Shown: in pieces, positions 36,830 to 48,800 of the stretch | Layout of the letters: the number at the start of each line of letters is the position of its first letter | How positions within the stretch are numbered: the stretch's first letter is position 1 | NCBI GenBank assembly: GCA_035610365.1 | Contig: CM069436.1 | Coordinates: forward strand, 86,243,912-86,307,911 | Source: Aquatica leii | Lineage: Eukaryota; Arthropoda; Insecta; Coleoptera; Lampyridae | DNA length: 64,000 nt | Direction: 5' to 3' | Made by a program: the position numbers and the translations under genes | Notes under the pieces: generated by a model | Database searches by the model: none | What the model was told of the DNA's origin: nothing | Seen by the model: only the letters and a program-made list of their open reading frames with translations

Positions 36830-37771
36830 CTACGATTTCCATGTTTGGCATTTATAGACATCGGCGAATCCTTCTCGAATCCTTCTCGAACGTTTCCTAC
36901 TTTTCGCTATATCTTCTAGACAGCTTCTAGAAGGCTCTTGCATTTGTAAATAATTTCTCGAACGTTTCACTGCCCCCTTCTTAGGACTGTTCTGTCCCAG
37001 AACAGGAGACTGGATGTGACACCGGTAAAAGGGATCGTGGCGATAGCGGCAGCTTCCTCCATTTCGGCAACTTCCTTGACCATAAAAGTAACACTCAATG
37101 GACTTTTCTCGACCCAATATTCTCCTTGGTTGGTAACTACAGACCAACACTTGAATGCCTGTTCCTCGGAAGACGACCTCCAACATGTTTCGAACTGTCC
37201 TCCAATTCAGTTGATCTAAGCCACAACCAAGCTTGGGTACTGCCAATTTCTTAACATGATGGAACTCCATTTCTCTCTTGAGACTCCATAATGTTCGCCA
37301 CAGATCTTTGTATAACGGCTTGACCCGTGAGTATTTCTTGGTGACCAGATAGAAAACGAAGCGTCCGTCACCACGTAGTCCTAAAACTTTTCCGACTGCC
37401 GGTTGCTGTCTTCGTAATTCATCTAGCTGCCCAAACTTCTTTTTGACTGCAACCCCTTTGGACATGTCAAGGTCCTCGCTCACGCAATGTGCGATGGCGT
37501 AATCTTTTTGTGTCTGGAACAGGTCTTGTTGTTCCTCGGTGGTAACTCCGAACCTAGCTTTTCCAGAACCTCCGTATAAGTTCATAAATTTTTCGAACTC
37601 CATTTCTTCGATTGGATTCTTGGTTCTGCTACTTATTACTCTGGTTCGGACCTGAACTTGCGGATTGTGGTTATCGCCAGCAAACGGGGCTAGACGATCG
37701 ACGTGGACCACTTTTGGCTTGCCTCTGGGCGGTTTTCGGATGCGGTATATAACGTCGTTAATACGCTGCAC
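36830..37771 (-). pseudogene. C-terminal pol segment: TARG1-like macrodomain plus CCCH zinc finger
   Basis: These 313 open codons are in the same frame as the integrase, separated from it by 24 codons with two stops. Residues 1-30 (INDVIYRIRKPPRGKPKVVH, then DRLAPF) are the end of the integrase module. Residues about 84-213 match ADP-ribose-hydrolysing macrodomains of the TARG1/OARD1 type: AIAHCVSEDLDMSKGVAVKK, GRFVFYLVTKK, LAVPKLGCGLDQLNW. The Lys at 110-112 and Asp186 correspond to the two catalytic residues of TARG1. Residues 227-245 are C-x7-C-x5-C-x3-H, a CCCH zinc finger of the RNA-binding kind, and 262-302 are very basic. In known enzymes this fold removes ADP-ribose from acidic residues. 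What it does for a retroelement is inference: it could counter host PARP activity or act on the preintegration complex. A chance fusion of host exons is the alternative. Confidence 0.75.
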
Positions 37772-37843
37772 GACTTCATAGGGGCCCTCCTATTGCCTTT
37801 GCAGCTTCGGCGACAAACCACGTCTCCTTTGAGGGTTATACAA

Positions 37844-38740
37844 TCAGACCATATCGCCAGGTTGAAACTCTCCATTTTGTGCCTTGACGTCATATCTTGT
37901 TTTCATCCTGTCGCTGGCAATTTGTGTGTTTTTACGAACCTCTTCATGTACTTCGTCTAGCCTCTTTGCCAGCTTGCTGACGTAATCTTCTCCAGCGACT
38001 TCCTCTTCCGGTCTTCGGCCAAATTGAAGGTCGCATGGCAATCGTATTTCACGACCGAGCATTACACAGGATGGTGTTTGGCCTGTGCTTTCGTGAACGG
38101 ATGATCGGTATGCCATTAGGAAGAGGTGCAAGTACTGATCCCAGTCTCTTTGGTGTTCGGACACTACCTTGGCTAAGTACTTACCCATTGTTCGATTCAT
38201 CCGTTCAACCATGCCATCAGATTGAGGATGGAGAGGCGTTGTCCTAGTCTTCTTAATTCCTAACAGTCGGCAAACTTCCTGAAACAGCCCAGACTCAAAA
38301 TTGCGGCCTTGATCGGAGTGTAATTCCAACGGAACTCCAAACCGGCAGAAAAACTCTTTTAGTAATACGTCTGCGACTGTAGCTGCTTCCTGATTGGATA
38401 TGGCGTAAGCCTCCGTCCATTTCGTAAAATAATCCATCGCCACCAGTATGTATTTATTTCCCGAATCGGATTCTGGGAACGGCCCTGCGATGTCAATCAC
38501 TACTCTTTCCAAAGGGCTTCCTACGTTGTATTGTTTCATGGGTGCTTTGCGCTTTCTCGCTGGACTATTTCCTGATGCGCAGACTATGCATTTACGGCAC
38601 CATTTTATGACGTCCTCTTTGCAGTTTATCCAGTAGAATCGTTCTCGCACTTTACCCAACGTCTTCTTAATGCAAAAGTGTCCTCCTGATGTCCCATCCT
38701 GGAGATGCTTCAACACTTCGGTCACCCTGCTCTTCGGCAC
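37844..38740 (-). pseudogene. Gypsy-type integrase
   Basis: 298 codons starting just after the frameshift from RNase H. The N-terminal zinc site is visible (His12, His21, Cys51, Cys54 in KWCRKCIVC). The catalytic triad is present: Asp83 in VIDIAGPFPE, Asp143 in HSDQGRNFES and Glu179 in DGMVERMNRT, with the usual spacing of 35 residues between the last two. The frame ends in a TGA within the GDMV block that precedes the GPY/F-like module. The fold and catalytic residues are intact, but the frame breaks before and after make it inactive in this copy. Confidence 0.9.
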
Positions 38741-39948
38741 TACATGCTGTAGTCTGTTCCCGTGCCCTCGGCACTTTCTAGGGATCGCTTAAGAAGACCG
38801 TCTTCTACTATCAAGGAGTCCCACTGCGCCCAGTACGCTTTGATATTTTTGCCCAAAGCACTCACTTCTTCCCAGGTTGGTCGTCGGCCGCTTTCTTTCC
38901 AGTCCAGGAGTAGTCTTATTTCAGGATCGTTTTCTTGTTCGCGACGTAACTGCTCAGGTTCCCACTCATCATCAACCATAGCAGTTCTCCGGAGACATTC
39001 GACTTTTTCTTCCAGTCGCGAACAATGGCTGCAGTCCGCCGGACATGGTCTTCTGGACAAGGCATCAGCGTTCCGATGACTGCTTCCGGCACGGTGTTCT
39101 GTGTCGTAGTGATACTCTTGCAGTCTCTCGATCCATCTTGCTACTTGTCCTTCTGGGTTACGAAACTGCAGTAGCCATTTTAAAGCGGCGTGGTCTGTTC
39201 TCAGTAAGAATTTTCGTCCATACAAATACTTGTAGAAATCTTCGATGGACTCAACGACTGCTAACAGCTCCCTCCTAGTCACGCAATAATTCCTTTCTGG
39301 CCTGGACAAAACCTTGCTAAAATACGCGATAACTTTTTCTTGTCCATCTTGAACTTGCGAAAGGACCGCGCCTATGGCCAGATTGCTTGCGTCAGTATCC
39401 AAAATAAACTTTCCATCTTTTCTTGGATAACTCAAAATCGGTGAAGTGACTAGGGCTTGTTTTAGTTGATTAAAAGAATTTTCGCAGTCTTCATTCCATC
39501 TAAATTCTGCTTTCTCTTCGGTTAATTTTGTCAATGGTTTGGCAATATTGGCAAATCCGGGTACAAATCTCCTATAATAAGTGCACAACCCAAGGAAACT
39601 TCGGACCTGATGTTTGTCGATCGGTCTAGGCCATGCTTGCACTGCTCGGATTTTGTCTGGGTCAGCCCTTACTCCATCTCTAGATACGACGTAACCAAGG
39701 TATTGGCCTTCCTTCTTAAATACGTGGCACTTCTTTGGGCTCAGTTTGAGGTTAGCCCCACGTAATCGCTGGAACACTTCCTTCAAGTTGTTCAAGTGCT
39801 CTTCAAACGACCTTCCAACCACGATCACGTCGTCCAAGTAAACCAAGCACGTCTTCCAAGACAATCCGTGCAAGATGGTCTCCATCAAACGCTCGAACGT
39901 TGCAGGAGCGTTACACAGGCCGAAGGGCATTACAGTGAACTGCCACAA
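38740..39948 (-). pseudogene. Gypsy-type reverse transcriptase (C-terminal part) and RNase H
   Basis: 402 open codons. It starts in the reverse-transcriptase palm (FGLCNAPATFERLME), with the YLDD catalytic box at residues 37-40, then the thumb region (FLGLCTYYRRF), then RNase H with its DTDAS and RTDHAAL motifs and the connection to the integrase (HRNADALSRRPC). 5' of it, 40215-40009 is in the same frame and encodes the preceding palm segment ([20 protein letters not shown]) up to a TAG at 40009. The frame is lost by a shift near 38740-38765, just before the integrase. Confidence 0.9.
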
Positions 39949-40239
39949 ACCAGTTCCGATCGTAAAAGCTGTTTTTTCACGATCCTTGGGTTCTAATTCT
40001 ACCTGCCACTATCCACTCTTTAAATCTAACGTAGAAAACCACTGGGATCCTGACAGGGTGTCTAGCGTATCGTCAATTCTGGGTAAAGGGTAGCTGTCCT
40101 TTTGGGTCACGTCGTTTAGCTGCCTGTAGTCTACGCAAAACCTCGTTGATCCATCCTTCTTCTTTACGAGTACCACTGGGGATGCCCATGGACTATTTAG
40201 GTGCTTGCCAACCACAAGGCATATCTAATCTTATATTAA

Positions 40240-42115
40240 AAAACCGTAGTTTTTCGAAAAAATATTATGTTTTTAAAAACAGCTTAGGTGAAAAACGTAA
40301 CCGATGGTGACTTGCATATTCACCCCAAATAGATGTAGCTTACTGTCATACGTGTTGGTTATTTGGAAAGGAAAATATAGTTATGTGGAATAACTGAAGA
40401 CATTTATCTACCAGAATCCATGAACATTCACGCAGTAAATTAGATCTAATGGCGACAACCGGAATACGAGCATATTTAAAAGAAAAGTCAGTTGATCATC
40501 AATGGATGAACAAAATGGACTACTTGCAGTTACCACCAAAAATATCTTGTTAGAGGAGATACAAAAAAGCTGTTTTTTGAACATTTATTGTTGACCAGAC
40601 TTGGTAGCTTTACTTATTCGTTATGCCCATTGGATAATTTAAATAATACTGTTGCAATAAAAAAAAGTATTTTTGTACTTTTTAAATTTGGAAAAACATC
40701 ATGATGCTCCGGGATACGCGTCGTTGTTATTAAATACATTTAAACGTCACAATCCAGATACGGAAAATATGGTTGGACAAGCTTATGATAGAGCTAGTGT
40801 GATGAGTGGTGGTAAAAAAGGTATCCACACTCTATTACGCAAAGCTTTTAGTAAAGACAATTATAAAGCCTTTGCACCCTACGTTCACTGCCCACCACAT
40901 CAGTTGAACTTAGTATTAAGCCATGCGGCTGAAAAAGTGCTTGAAAAGAAACATTAATTTTTTTGGAAATGTGCAAAAATGCTACCGTTTTTTTTGCTGA
41001 TTCTCCGCAACGCCGATGGGCTATATGCTAGAAGAATCTTGTAAGGATTATCAATTGTTTTCGAAACTGGAAACGGAAGACAGTGAAGATGAAAATAAAA
41101 TCCTGCCAGGAGAAGAACGAATATGCACGCTCAAAAGCTTATCCAATACCAAATGGTCAGCAAGAGCCAAGGCGACAAGCGCTTTATTACAAAAATTTTA
41201 TATCAGTGATTGCATGTTTAGAAAAAATTATAAATATAAAACACGAGCATGAAGAAGTGTCAACTGCTGCAGGTATTTTCAACAGCTTCACATTTGACTT
41301 TTTAATGACTTTAATTTTTTGGAACGATGCAAGCTGTTGATGTTACATCAAAGATAATACAAAAAAAGATATCGATTTATTTCAAGTCGTTTTGTACATG
41401 AAGCTTGCGTAATTAAGAACTGATATTTTCAACAACTTTTTGAACACTCCAAGTCAAAATAGATTCAATGGGATCTGAACGAAGAGAATATGCATCTGAA
41501 ACGTGATAGAATTAGAAAAATAAAAAAGTTTCACGATGAAGCCGGAACTACAGATCCTAAAATAAAATTTAATGTTAATGTTATTAACGTAACCCTGGAT
41601 GCAATGATCAACGAAATGTCCGATAGGATAAAGATTTAGAAGAGATTACGGAATTAATCGGTTTTTTAAATCCAATTTATTTAAAAAAAAGTGCAAGAAA
41701 AGCCTTAGAAAAAAATTGTAAAAAAAGTAAATTTCTGGTTTTATTCAAGTAGAACTCGTTAAATTTCAAACGAAATTTTTTGTTCGGAAGAACCTGCAGT
41801 AGAAAAGAAAGAACTGTCAAAAAATCCTCCGGTCTGCAAAATAATTTAGATTTATCCAAGATCCAAGATATCAATAAGCATCTAGAAGCTAACGGGCACC
41901 CGAAAGGAACTTAAAATTAGCGAGAAAAATAATTAATCTTAAAAACCTAGAATAAGGAATCAATACGTTTAAACCTTTTCAGTGTCCAGAAACTGATGGA
42001 ATTTATCCCATCATGCTGCAAACGTGAGATGCTGCTCTGCGAAACGCAGTATTAGCAGCTTAGCATTTTCGCATATACCAAACAGCTGGCGAATTGTCAA
42101 CGGAGCATTTACACC
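40240..42115 (+). pseudogene. ZMYM1-type hAT transposase remnant
   Basis: In shifting plus-strand frames, 40340-40375 suggests a TTF-type zinc finger (CHTCWLFG). 40673-40957 reads GQAYDRASVMSGGKKGIHTL and HCPPHQLNLVLSHA, the second Asp-region and CxxH block of hAT transposases resembling zinc finger MYM-type protein 1. 41083-41340 and 41460-41640 continue with degraded core, and stops are frequent. Ends were not found. It abuts the truncated end of the gypsy remnant, so one may have inserted into or recombined with the other. It is inactive. Confidence 0.7.
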
Positions 42116-42480
42116 TGCTGAATAAAATTAAACCTATTCAATGATTAAACTAAACCGAATGCATTGGCAAGCGCCATCTAGTGTACAAAAACCTGCGATT
42201 CTTAGTCAGTTTAGAGTTTTAGTAGCGTGACGCGAGAAGTGTTTTTTGATTCGGTCAGTTATGCCTTCCTGATATCAATTTTTTTTAAATTCTAGTGCTG
42301 TGGTCTTTTTCTGGGCCCTCTTAGTAGGTAATATTAAAATCTCCGTATAAAAATATTATTTTTTGTTTTTAATCGTCCACAACATTCAATCCACATTTAT
42401 TGAAATTATAAAAAAAGACTATTTCTGGGAGTTTCTTTCAGAATTATTGTCTACTGAATCGTCATGATGAAGTGATGATA

Positions 42481-42777
42481 TTAGTAACACAACCTTGCCT
42501 TTTTTAAAGACATGCAAAGCAATAGTGTCTCCTTCCTGGAAACCAAATATCCCAAGAACATCCCGAAGACATGATGTTGCGGATCACTGAATGTCTCAAA
42601 GTCATCCCATTTTGGTTTTGTGTACGTCGTAGGGACATTCATGAGACGTTCTTTTGTCACAAGTGTGTGCATCCCTACGATGTCCTTATAGGACATCTTA
42701 GTGCATCCGCAACAGGACGTCCCTTTTAGATGACTGTAGGATGTGTAGGAGATAATCATCCCTCTCCTTTTCCACAT
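42481..42777 (-). other. 98-codon open frame of unknown nature in a GACGTCC-rich repeat
   Basis: The frame (MWKRRGMIISYTSYSHLKG start) runs without stop to 42481 but resembles no family I know. The DNA underneath is full of short inverted words such as GGACATTC, GACGTTC, GATGTCC, GGACATC and GGACGTCCC, which also occur at 44440-44505. That makes a repeat-derived chance frame more likely than a gene. Confidence 0.25.
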
Positions 42778-42815
42778 ATTGAATATATTTAGATTTAGTA
42801 TATAGCATAGGTATA

Positions 42816-43020
42816 TAGTAATTACGAGAGCTCGAGCACAGATTGTACTCTGTGGCTCGAGTGTGACTCAGTTAAGTAAAAAACAAGAATCGAGAAAATA
42901 AATAGGAACTAATATGTCGATCGATACTTTCAATGCAACGTCTGTTGGACGAGATACGTTTTCTGTTGTTTAATTTATACGCTTTTAAGCAATGAGTTAC
43001 TCGAGCTCTCGTAATTACTA
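42816..43020. mobile_element. MITE with TAGTAATTACGAGAGCTCGAG termini
   Basis: A 205-bp segment starts TAGTAATTACGAGAGCTCGAG and ends with its exact inverse (CTCGAGCTCTCGTAATTACTA). It is flanked by GTATA and CTATA. The interior is noncoding. The superfamily is uncertain. Confidence 0.7.
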
Positions 43021-44395
43021 CTATATATGTATATTATATTTTTATCAAGAAAAGTACCATTTCCAGTTAAAGTACATCTACTGTGTGGTTTTTTCTATTG
43101 TTTGTTTTATTTAGTAAGAAGACTTAACGTACTCCTCGGCGACTGGACGTAATAAATAAAAATAACTTTATCAAATAAAATACAAATTATCATTACATAA
43201 AACTGTATTTTTAAATAATAATTCTAATTATATTCAATTAAAATAAGTTTAGATTATTTCATTTTTTTATCTTCTCGATCCCGGCGTTCTTTGGCCCTTC
43301 TTAGCGAGTTTTTTATACCTTGTTCCCGATTTTTTTAAGTGGCGCCTGAAACAATGCAACTACATAAAATATGGTAATCGTCATGTAGAGTCGATAAAAA
43401 AGTTAATACAAAAAACTTATTTTGGTATTTCTATGTAGTCAGAATTTACATTTTTCTAAATTATAGAATTGATAAATTGATACTTCTTTTGTAGAATTAT
43501 TGATTGATCTTTTTGGCTATTCTATTATTGATTAAATCATAAGAGATGATCGATTATAACCGGTTAAAAATTGTTTAAATCGTTATTTAAAAAAAAATTG
43601 TAAATACGTCAGTTTTGCAAATTCATTAAGAATTCTTATACGTTTCGCATTTACATTTTATCAGAGGAATGTGCTAAAAACAAAATTATTTCTAGACGTA
43701 TTTTTAACTACCTAACTAATTATTGTGGAAATAGCAATACAATACGAGAAATCCGTACACTAATCATAACTATGAACTAATGTTACCAAGAACGCGATAA
43801 CGTTATAGTTTCTTAGTTATATTAGCGATTTTGTGTCTTATCGGTCATGTTGACCGGTAGTGGGTGAATTTTTGGATGACTTATTGTGAATCGCGACGAT
43901 AAAAGTCGTGAGATAACGTCACGCTTTTAAGCCTTTAATACAAAGAAAACATTTTTTGAGTAAAAAAATTTTTTTTGCATAAAATAAATATTTTCAGTTC
44001 AGCGCACAGGTATGCGCGCGAGATGGAGTTTTAAATCACCATTATTAATAATTGTGATCTTTTAATTTCGATAAACTTTTTATTAATTTTTAGTAATTCA
44101 AAATAATAATAATAAATGATGATTTTTATACATTATAAATAAATACATCAAAGTACCAAAAACTTACCCAATAAATTTGTTTATGCACTAAAACACCCAA
44201 AAAACGTTAGATAATAAAATAAAGAACAGATAAATAAAGTAGTCAGAATACAAACAAAAACAAATACAGAGTGCAAACAGAGTGTACCCCGTTGATATAC
44301 CAAAGAAGCGTACGGGTGTTGAGTAGGCACCAGAGAACAAGAAAGAAAGTGGGCACGCGCACTAAGTTTGCATTTGTTTTCCCGCATCCCTTCCT
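43021..44395. other. AT-rich intergenic DNA
   Basis: No supported gene or element end was seen. A short ORF at 44181-44387 (minus) has no recognisable content. Confidence 0.4.
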
Positions 44396-44505
44396 ACGTT
44401 CTTCATTGACATCCTGAGAAACAGGTTCGTTTTAAAGTCCAGGATGTAACGACATCATTTAGACATAAAACGAACGTCCCTGGGACGTCGTGTGTTTACT
44501 GGGCT
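44396..44505. repeat. Palindrome-rich GACGTCC repeat
   Basis: GACATCCTG, AGGATGTAACGACATC, GAACGTCCCTGGGACGTCGTG and ACGTTC words pack this stretch and recall 42590-42760. It meets the piggyBac transposase remnant at about 44503, where the protein similarity stops, so it probably truncated it. Confidence 0.4.
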
Positions 44506-45749
44506 ATGTCTCTCAAACGATTGCTTATATCGAAAGGGCTATCAGGTTGCTTTCCTGCATAAACCTCCATGTTTAAAACATAATATGTGCGCGCATCCAC
44601 CAGGGCATGTACTTTGATGCCATATTTTGCTGGCTTGTTTGGAATATACTGCCGGAAGGAGCACCTACCGCGAAATTATTCTAATTTTTCGTCAATAGTT
44701 AAATACTCAGAAGGTGAATAAGCAGCCTGACAGTTTTTGACAAATATTTCAAAAACAGCTCTTATAGGAGCCAGCTTATCAATTTTGACTAGCGCTTGCC
44801 GATTGCCTTTATTGTCAAAACTGAGGCAAGACAAGAAAAATGAAAATCGTCGCTGGCTCATCGTATATCTGAACACGTCCATGCCTGTCCTGTCAGTGGC
44901 CCAAAGATCAGACAAATTCCAATGATTATTTCTGAAAGTTCCTGCTAAATAAAGAAATCCAAATACAGTATTTATTTCTGTTATGCATGTCTTTTTATAA
45001 TGTGGACAGGCCTTCCAATTTTCAGATTTTTCTGCAATTCTTTGATTAGTGTGGTCAACTATATCAGCAATAATTTCATCAAAAAAGACCAAAAAACATT
45101 GAAGCGGAGTTTTGGCATTTTTTCTATATGGTTTAACTCCTGGCAGGTGTATGATGTTTTCGGATCTAGTTCTTACGTTATATTTCTTACACCATGTCAT
45201 TAAATTTTTTCCATAAAAATTATGAACTTCAACCAGGTCTGCGACGTTTTCTTAGCCGTCGGCCTCCTACATTTCTGGGTTTTCTTCTTCGGCATTCTGT
45301 TCTCAGTCAGGATAATCACTACACACGCTGACATTGTCTATTTCGTCGTCTTCTTCGAAATCGTCCTCATCAATAAATTTTTCGTCATTTTATGCATCTT
45401 GCCATAGACTTTGGAGACGTCTCTGCTCTTCCTCGTAATCTCCCATCAATACACGAGCTAATACAAGCGATAATTCACAAAGAATAACCATAGTTAATTA
45501 AAATAAAGAACCTACCTGTAGAAACGATGTCACAAAAACAAAACAAATCTGCTCAAAAAAAAGTTCCGAGTTTAGACTGGTGGGGTGTGAGAAACCCCAA
45601 GCAACGTTGAAACGGTCCTATTCGCACTGTGTCTATGCTGGAACTATAGTTTCAACAACCACGTGTAGAGAAATGGTGGTCAATTTGAATATTTTTTCTA
45701 CATTCTTCGAGCGCTGGGGTTTGTCACACCCCACATGTCTAATGCCGGG
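44503..45749 (-). mobile_element. piggyBac element remnant, one end preserved
   Basis: On the minus strand the element starts at 45749 with CCCGGCATTAGACATGTGGGGTGTG directly after TTAA (45750-45753), the piggyBac target site. The transposase starts at 45491 or 45446 (an acidic N-terminus: GDYEEEQRRLQ, DEDDFEEDD). The 174-codon open frame 45200-44676 covers the core (WCKKYNV, TPLQCFLVFFDE, TIDEKLE). A stop follows, and the frame resumes with FRGRCSFRQYIPNKPAKYGI to LRDIAQ at about 44505. TIDE holds the first catalytic Asp of the DDD triad. At least four stops are present, and the other end and C-terminus are missing. Confidence 0.85.
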
Positions 45750-45846
45750 TTAATAAAACAGGCTAGGGGCCCAGGTGCGCTTTGAGCTTGCTGTTAAGCG
45801 TATTCGTTGTGAAAGAATTGAGTAAGGTATTCGTGACAAAGAAACA

Positions 45847-48800
45847 ATGGTCGCGACAGCGCAACAAACTGACGATAGTGTTCGTAGTACGGTAAGCATT
45901 AGAAAATTAGTAAACGAAGAACAGTGGGAAACGTGGAAGTGACAGATTAAACTTTGAAAAAACAGTGCCTTTTTTCGATTGTTGATGGTACACGCGTGTG
46001 TCCGACGTCACCTACAAAAGACGACGAACCGTCTGACGCATACCAATTGTCAACGTGATAATGCCCGTGCAGCCCGTATAATTGATACAGCTCTAGATAA
46101 AGAACCAGTTATTCATGTCCGAAGGAAAACTGACGCGAAAGAAATTTGGGATACCCTAATTTCAGTTTTCGAACAATCCTCACTGCAACACTTATACACT
46201 CTATTCGATTCCTTTTTCGAGACTACGAACGATGACGTAACTTCCGTTACGAAACACACTTCACGATGACCTTTGCGATAAATTACGCAAAAATAATCCG
46301 AATGCAAGGCTGCCCTTATCGCTGCTGCTTCATCGCATTTTTAAAATACTTGGATCGGAATACACCAGTATTATCTGTTAACTTGGTATCGTGTTCCAGA
46401 AGCTAAACAAACAACAAAACTGCTTATTGAGAATTTGCGTTCGATTGAGAATTCGCTGACAACACACGGAAACTCGCAATCAGCGCTTTCTATGCAAAAT
46501 AAACAAAACGATTGTAGGTCATCAAAAGATATAAACAAACCTAAGAAAAAGAAGGAAACCCGTTCGTGTCTATATTGCAAAAATGTAGACATCTTATTGC
46601 AAACTGCCAAAAACGAATCGCAACAGAAGAAGAAAAGTCGGCAGTAAGTAAAAATAACTCCGATACAAATTTAAACAAACCAGGAACATTTCTTGCCACC
46701 GGTCTGGTAGTCAATGGAGACGTAGATTATGCTGATTCTTGGATATCGGACTGCAAATAAACAACATTTCGCTACATTTAAAAAATTTTCAATTCCGCAA
46801 CGCGTTCAGACAGCAAGAAATTTCTGCTTGCGTACGGATCCGGATGTGTATAAACAACAAATGGTTGCTCGCAAGTTGCTCGCTTCGTTAAATGACGTTT
46901 GGTACATTCCAGTGCATTCCAAATGCTCGTCACCAACTTTTCTCCGTTCGTCAGGCCGCTGAGCATGCTGCATTCGGCGCGATGGTAAAATCGTTGCAAC
47001 AGGCCAACTCATCGGTACAATGTACATAACGAATATGCGACTTCGGCATCTGAATTCCACTGTAGAAGTTAATTTAGCATCTTCCGAAGAATTACTACAA
47101 GAATGGCACAAGCGACTCGGACATCAAGATAAAAGACACGTATTCAATGTGCTTTTTTGGATGTATTTTCGGAAAATCACAACGAAAACAGTTTGGTGCT
47201 CGTGAAAATCGTCCACATGAGGTGGGTGAGTTAATTATTGCTGACGTAAACGGTCCTATGTCGACTGACTCCATAACTGGTTTTCGTTATTATGTAGTTT
47301 TCAAAGACGACTATTCGCGGTTAGTCCGTATTTACTTTATGAAACGTAAGTCAGAAGTGGTTGAAAATTTGAAGTTTTTCGTTCGGACGGTGGTCGTGAA
47401 ATTTCGTTTAATGTGTCCGGATACGCCAGAACAAAACGGCGTCGCGGAACAATCAAACCGACACGTAGTTAAACTAGCGCGTTCAACGCTTTCGATCAGT
47501 AAATTACAAAAATCGTTTTGGGCTCATGCATATGACACTGCTACGTTTTTAATTAACCGCACCGGAAGGTCAAGTGTTCAAGGCAAAACTCCGTTCGAGT
47601 TATGGTACGGTAGAATATTTAACAGTTTCGGTTATTTGCGCATTTTTGGTTTAAAATGTTACGTAAACATACAAAGAAGTTTCGATTAAAATTCTATAAT
47701 AAATCAGTTTTTGGGCACTTAATCGGTGATGTAAACGACAAGGATGGTTACAAAATATGGGTACCGTCGCATAATTAAATCGCGTAACATAGATTTTCGC
47801 CTGGAAAAATTATGCACAACGAACGATTTAATTGAATTTGAATGCGGACACATCGATGAAGAAATAGAAAAAGAACATGAGTCAACAAATACGTTACCCT
47901 CGAGTAGTAATCCGGAATCAGATGAAATCAATTTGAAACCTCAAGGTGAAGTCCAGAATGAACAAGCCCATCGTTCCCAAGCAAATAATGCAATAGCATG
48001 TTTAACAAAAGCTGTTCACGAAGAACTTGCTCCGACCAATTTCAGTGATGCTATGAAAAGTCACGATTCAGACAAATGGTTGTGTGCTATTAATGAAGAA
48101 AAGCGTTCATCTTTTGAAGAAATTGAAACTTGGGATTTGGTATCTTTATAACCGTTGGGTGCTTCGTGTGAACCCTGATGGTTCAATAGATCGCTATCGT
48201 GCTCGTTTGGTTATTCATGGGATATTTCAACGTGCATGAGTCGACTATGATGCAGGCGCGGCGTCAGAGGGGGGGCCAGGGGGGCTATGGCCCCCCCCGA
48301 CTTTGAAAAGAATACTGAAGTTTTTCTCAGTTTGTATGAATACATTCGCTTTTTTTTATAGTTGTATAATTTATGATGCTTTATCGCTTGCAAGTAAAAG
48401 CTTGGTGCATAACGAAGTGTTATTCAATTTTATATTAACGCCATATTCAATACATTATTATTTAAAAATGTGATGCGCCCCCCCCCCCCGCTTTAAACTG
48501 ATGGAGCCCCCACCGAAATTAGCTGCTGGAGCCGCGCCTGCTATGATGAGACTTTTAGCCCGGTTGCTCGTTACGACGCGATTCGTACTTTAATCGCAGT
48601 CGCAGCCGAAGAAAAATTAGTGCTTAGCCAATTTGATGTAAATACAGCGTTTTTCTATGTAAACATAGATGCAGAGATTTACATGACAACCGGAAGGTTT
48701 TGATGATGGATCAGGTCGTCTTTGTCGTTTAAATAAATCTTTATACGATCTGAAACAATCTCCTCGATGTTCGAACAACAAATTCCACTCTTTTATGGAA

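Larger units (their letters stand above)
36830..40215 (-). mobile_element. Ty3/gypsy-type retrotransposon remnant, 5'-truncated
   Basis: On the minus strand the order is reverse transcriptase (from its second conserved block at 40215), RNase H, integrase, GPY/F-type module, macrodomain, CCCH zinc finger, stop at 36830. Gag, protease and the start of reverse transcriptase are absent. The left neighbour on the element strand is the ZMYM1-type hAT remnant at 40240. Lesions seen: a stop at 40009-40011, a frameshift at about 38740-38765, and stops at 37844-37846 (TGA) and 37790-37792 (TAG), where relatives usually have Trp. Three open stretches of 402, 298 and 313 codons remain, so the copy died rather recently compared with its neighbours. 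Confidence 0.85.

Noticed and set aside
36830..40215. Idea that the intact 313-codon macrodomain frame is under selection separate from the rest of pol
   Set aside because: The reverse transcriptase and integrase parts also keep open stretches of 402 and 298 codons, so the lack of stops there is not exceptional and says nothing about selection.
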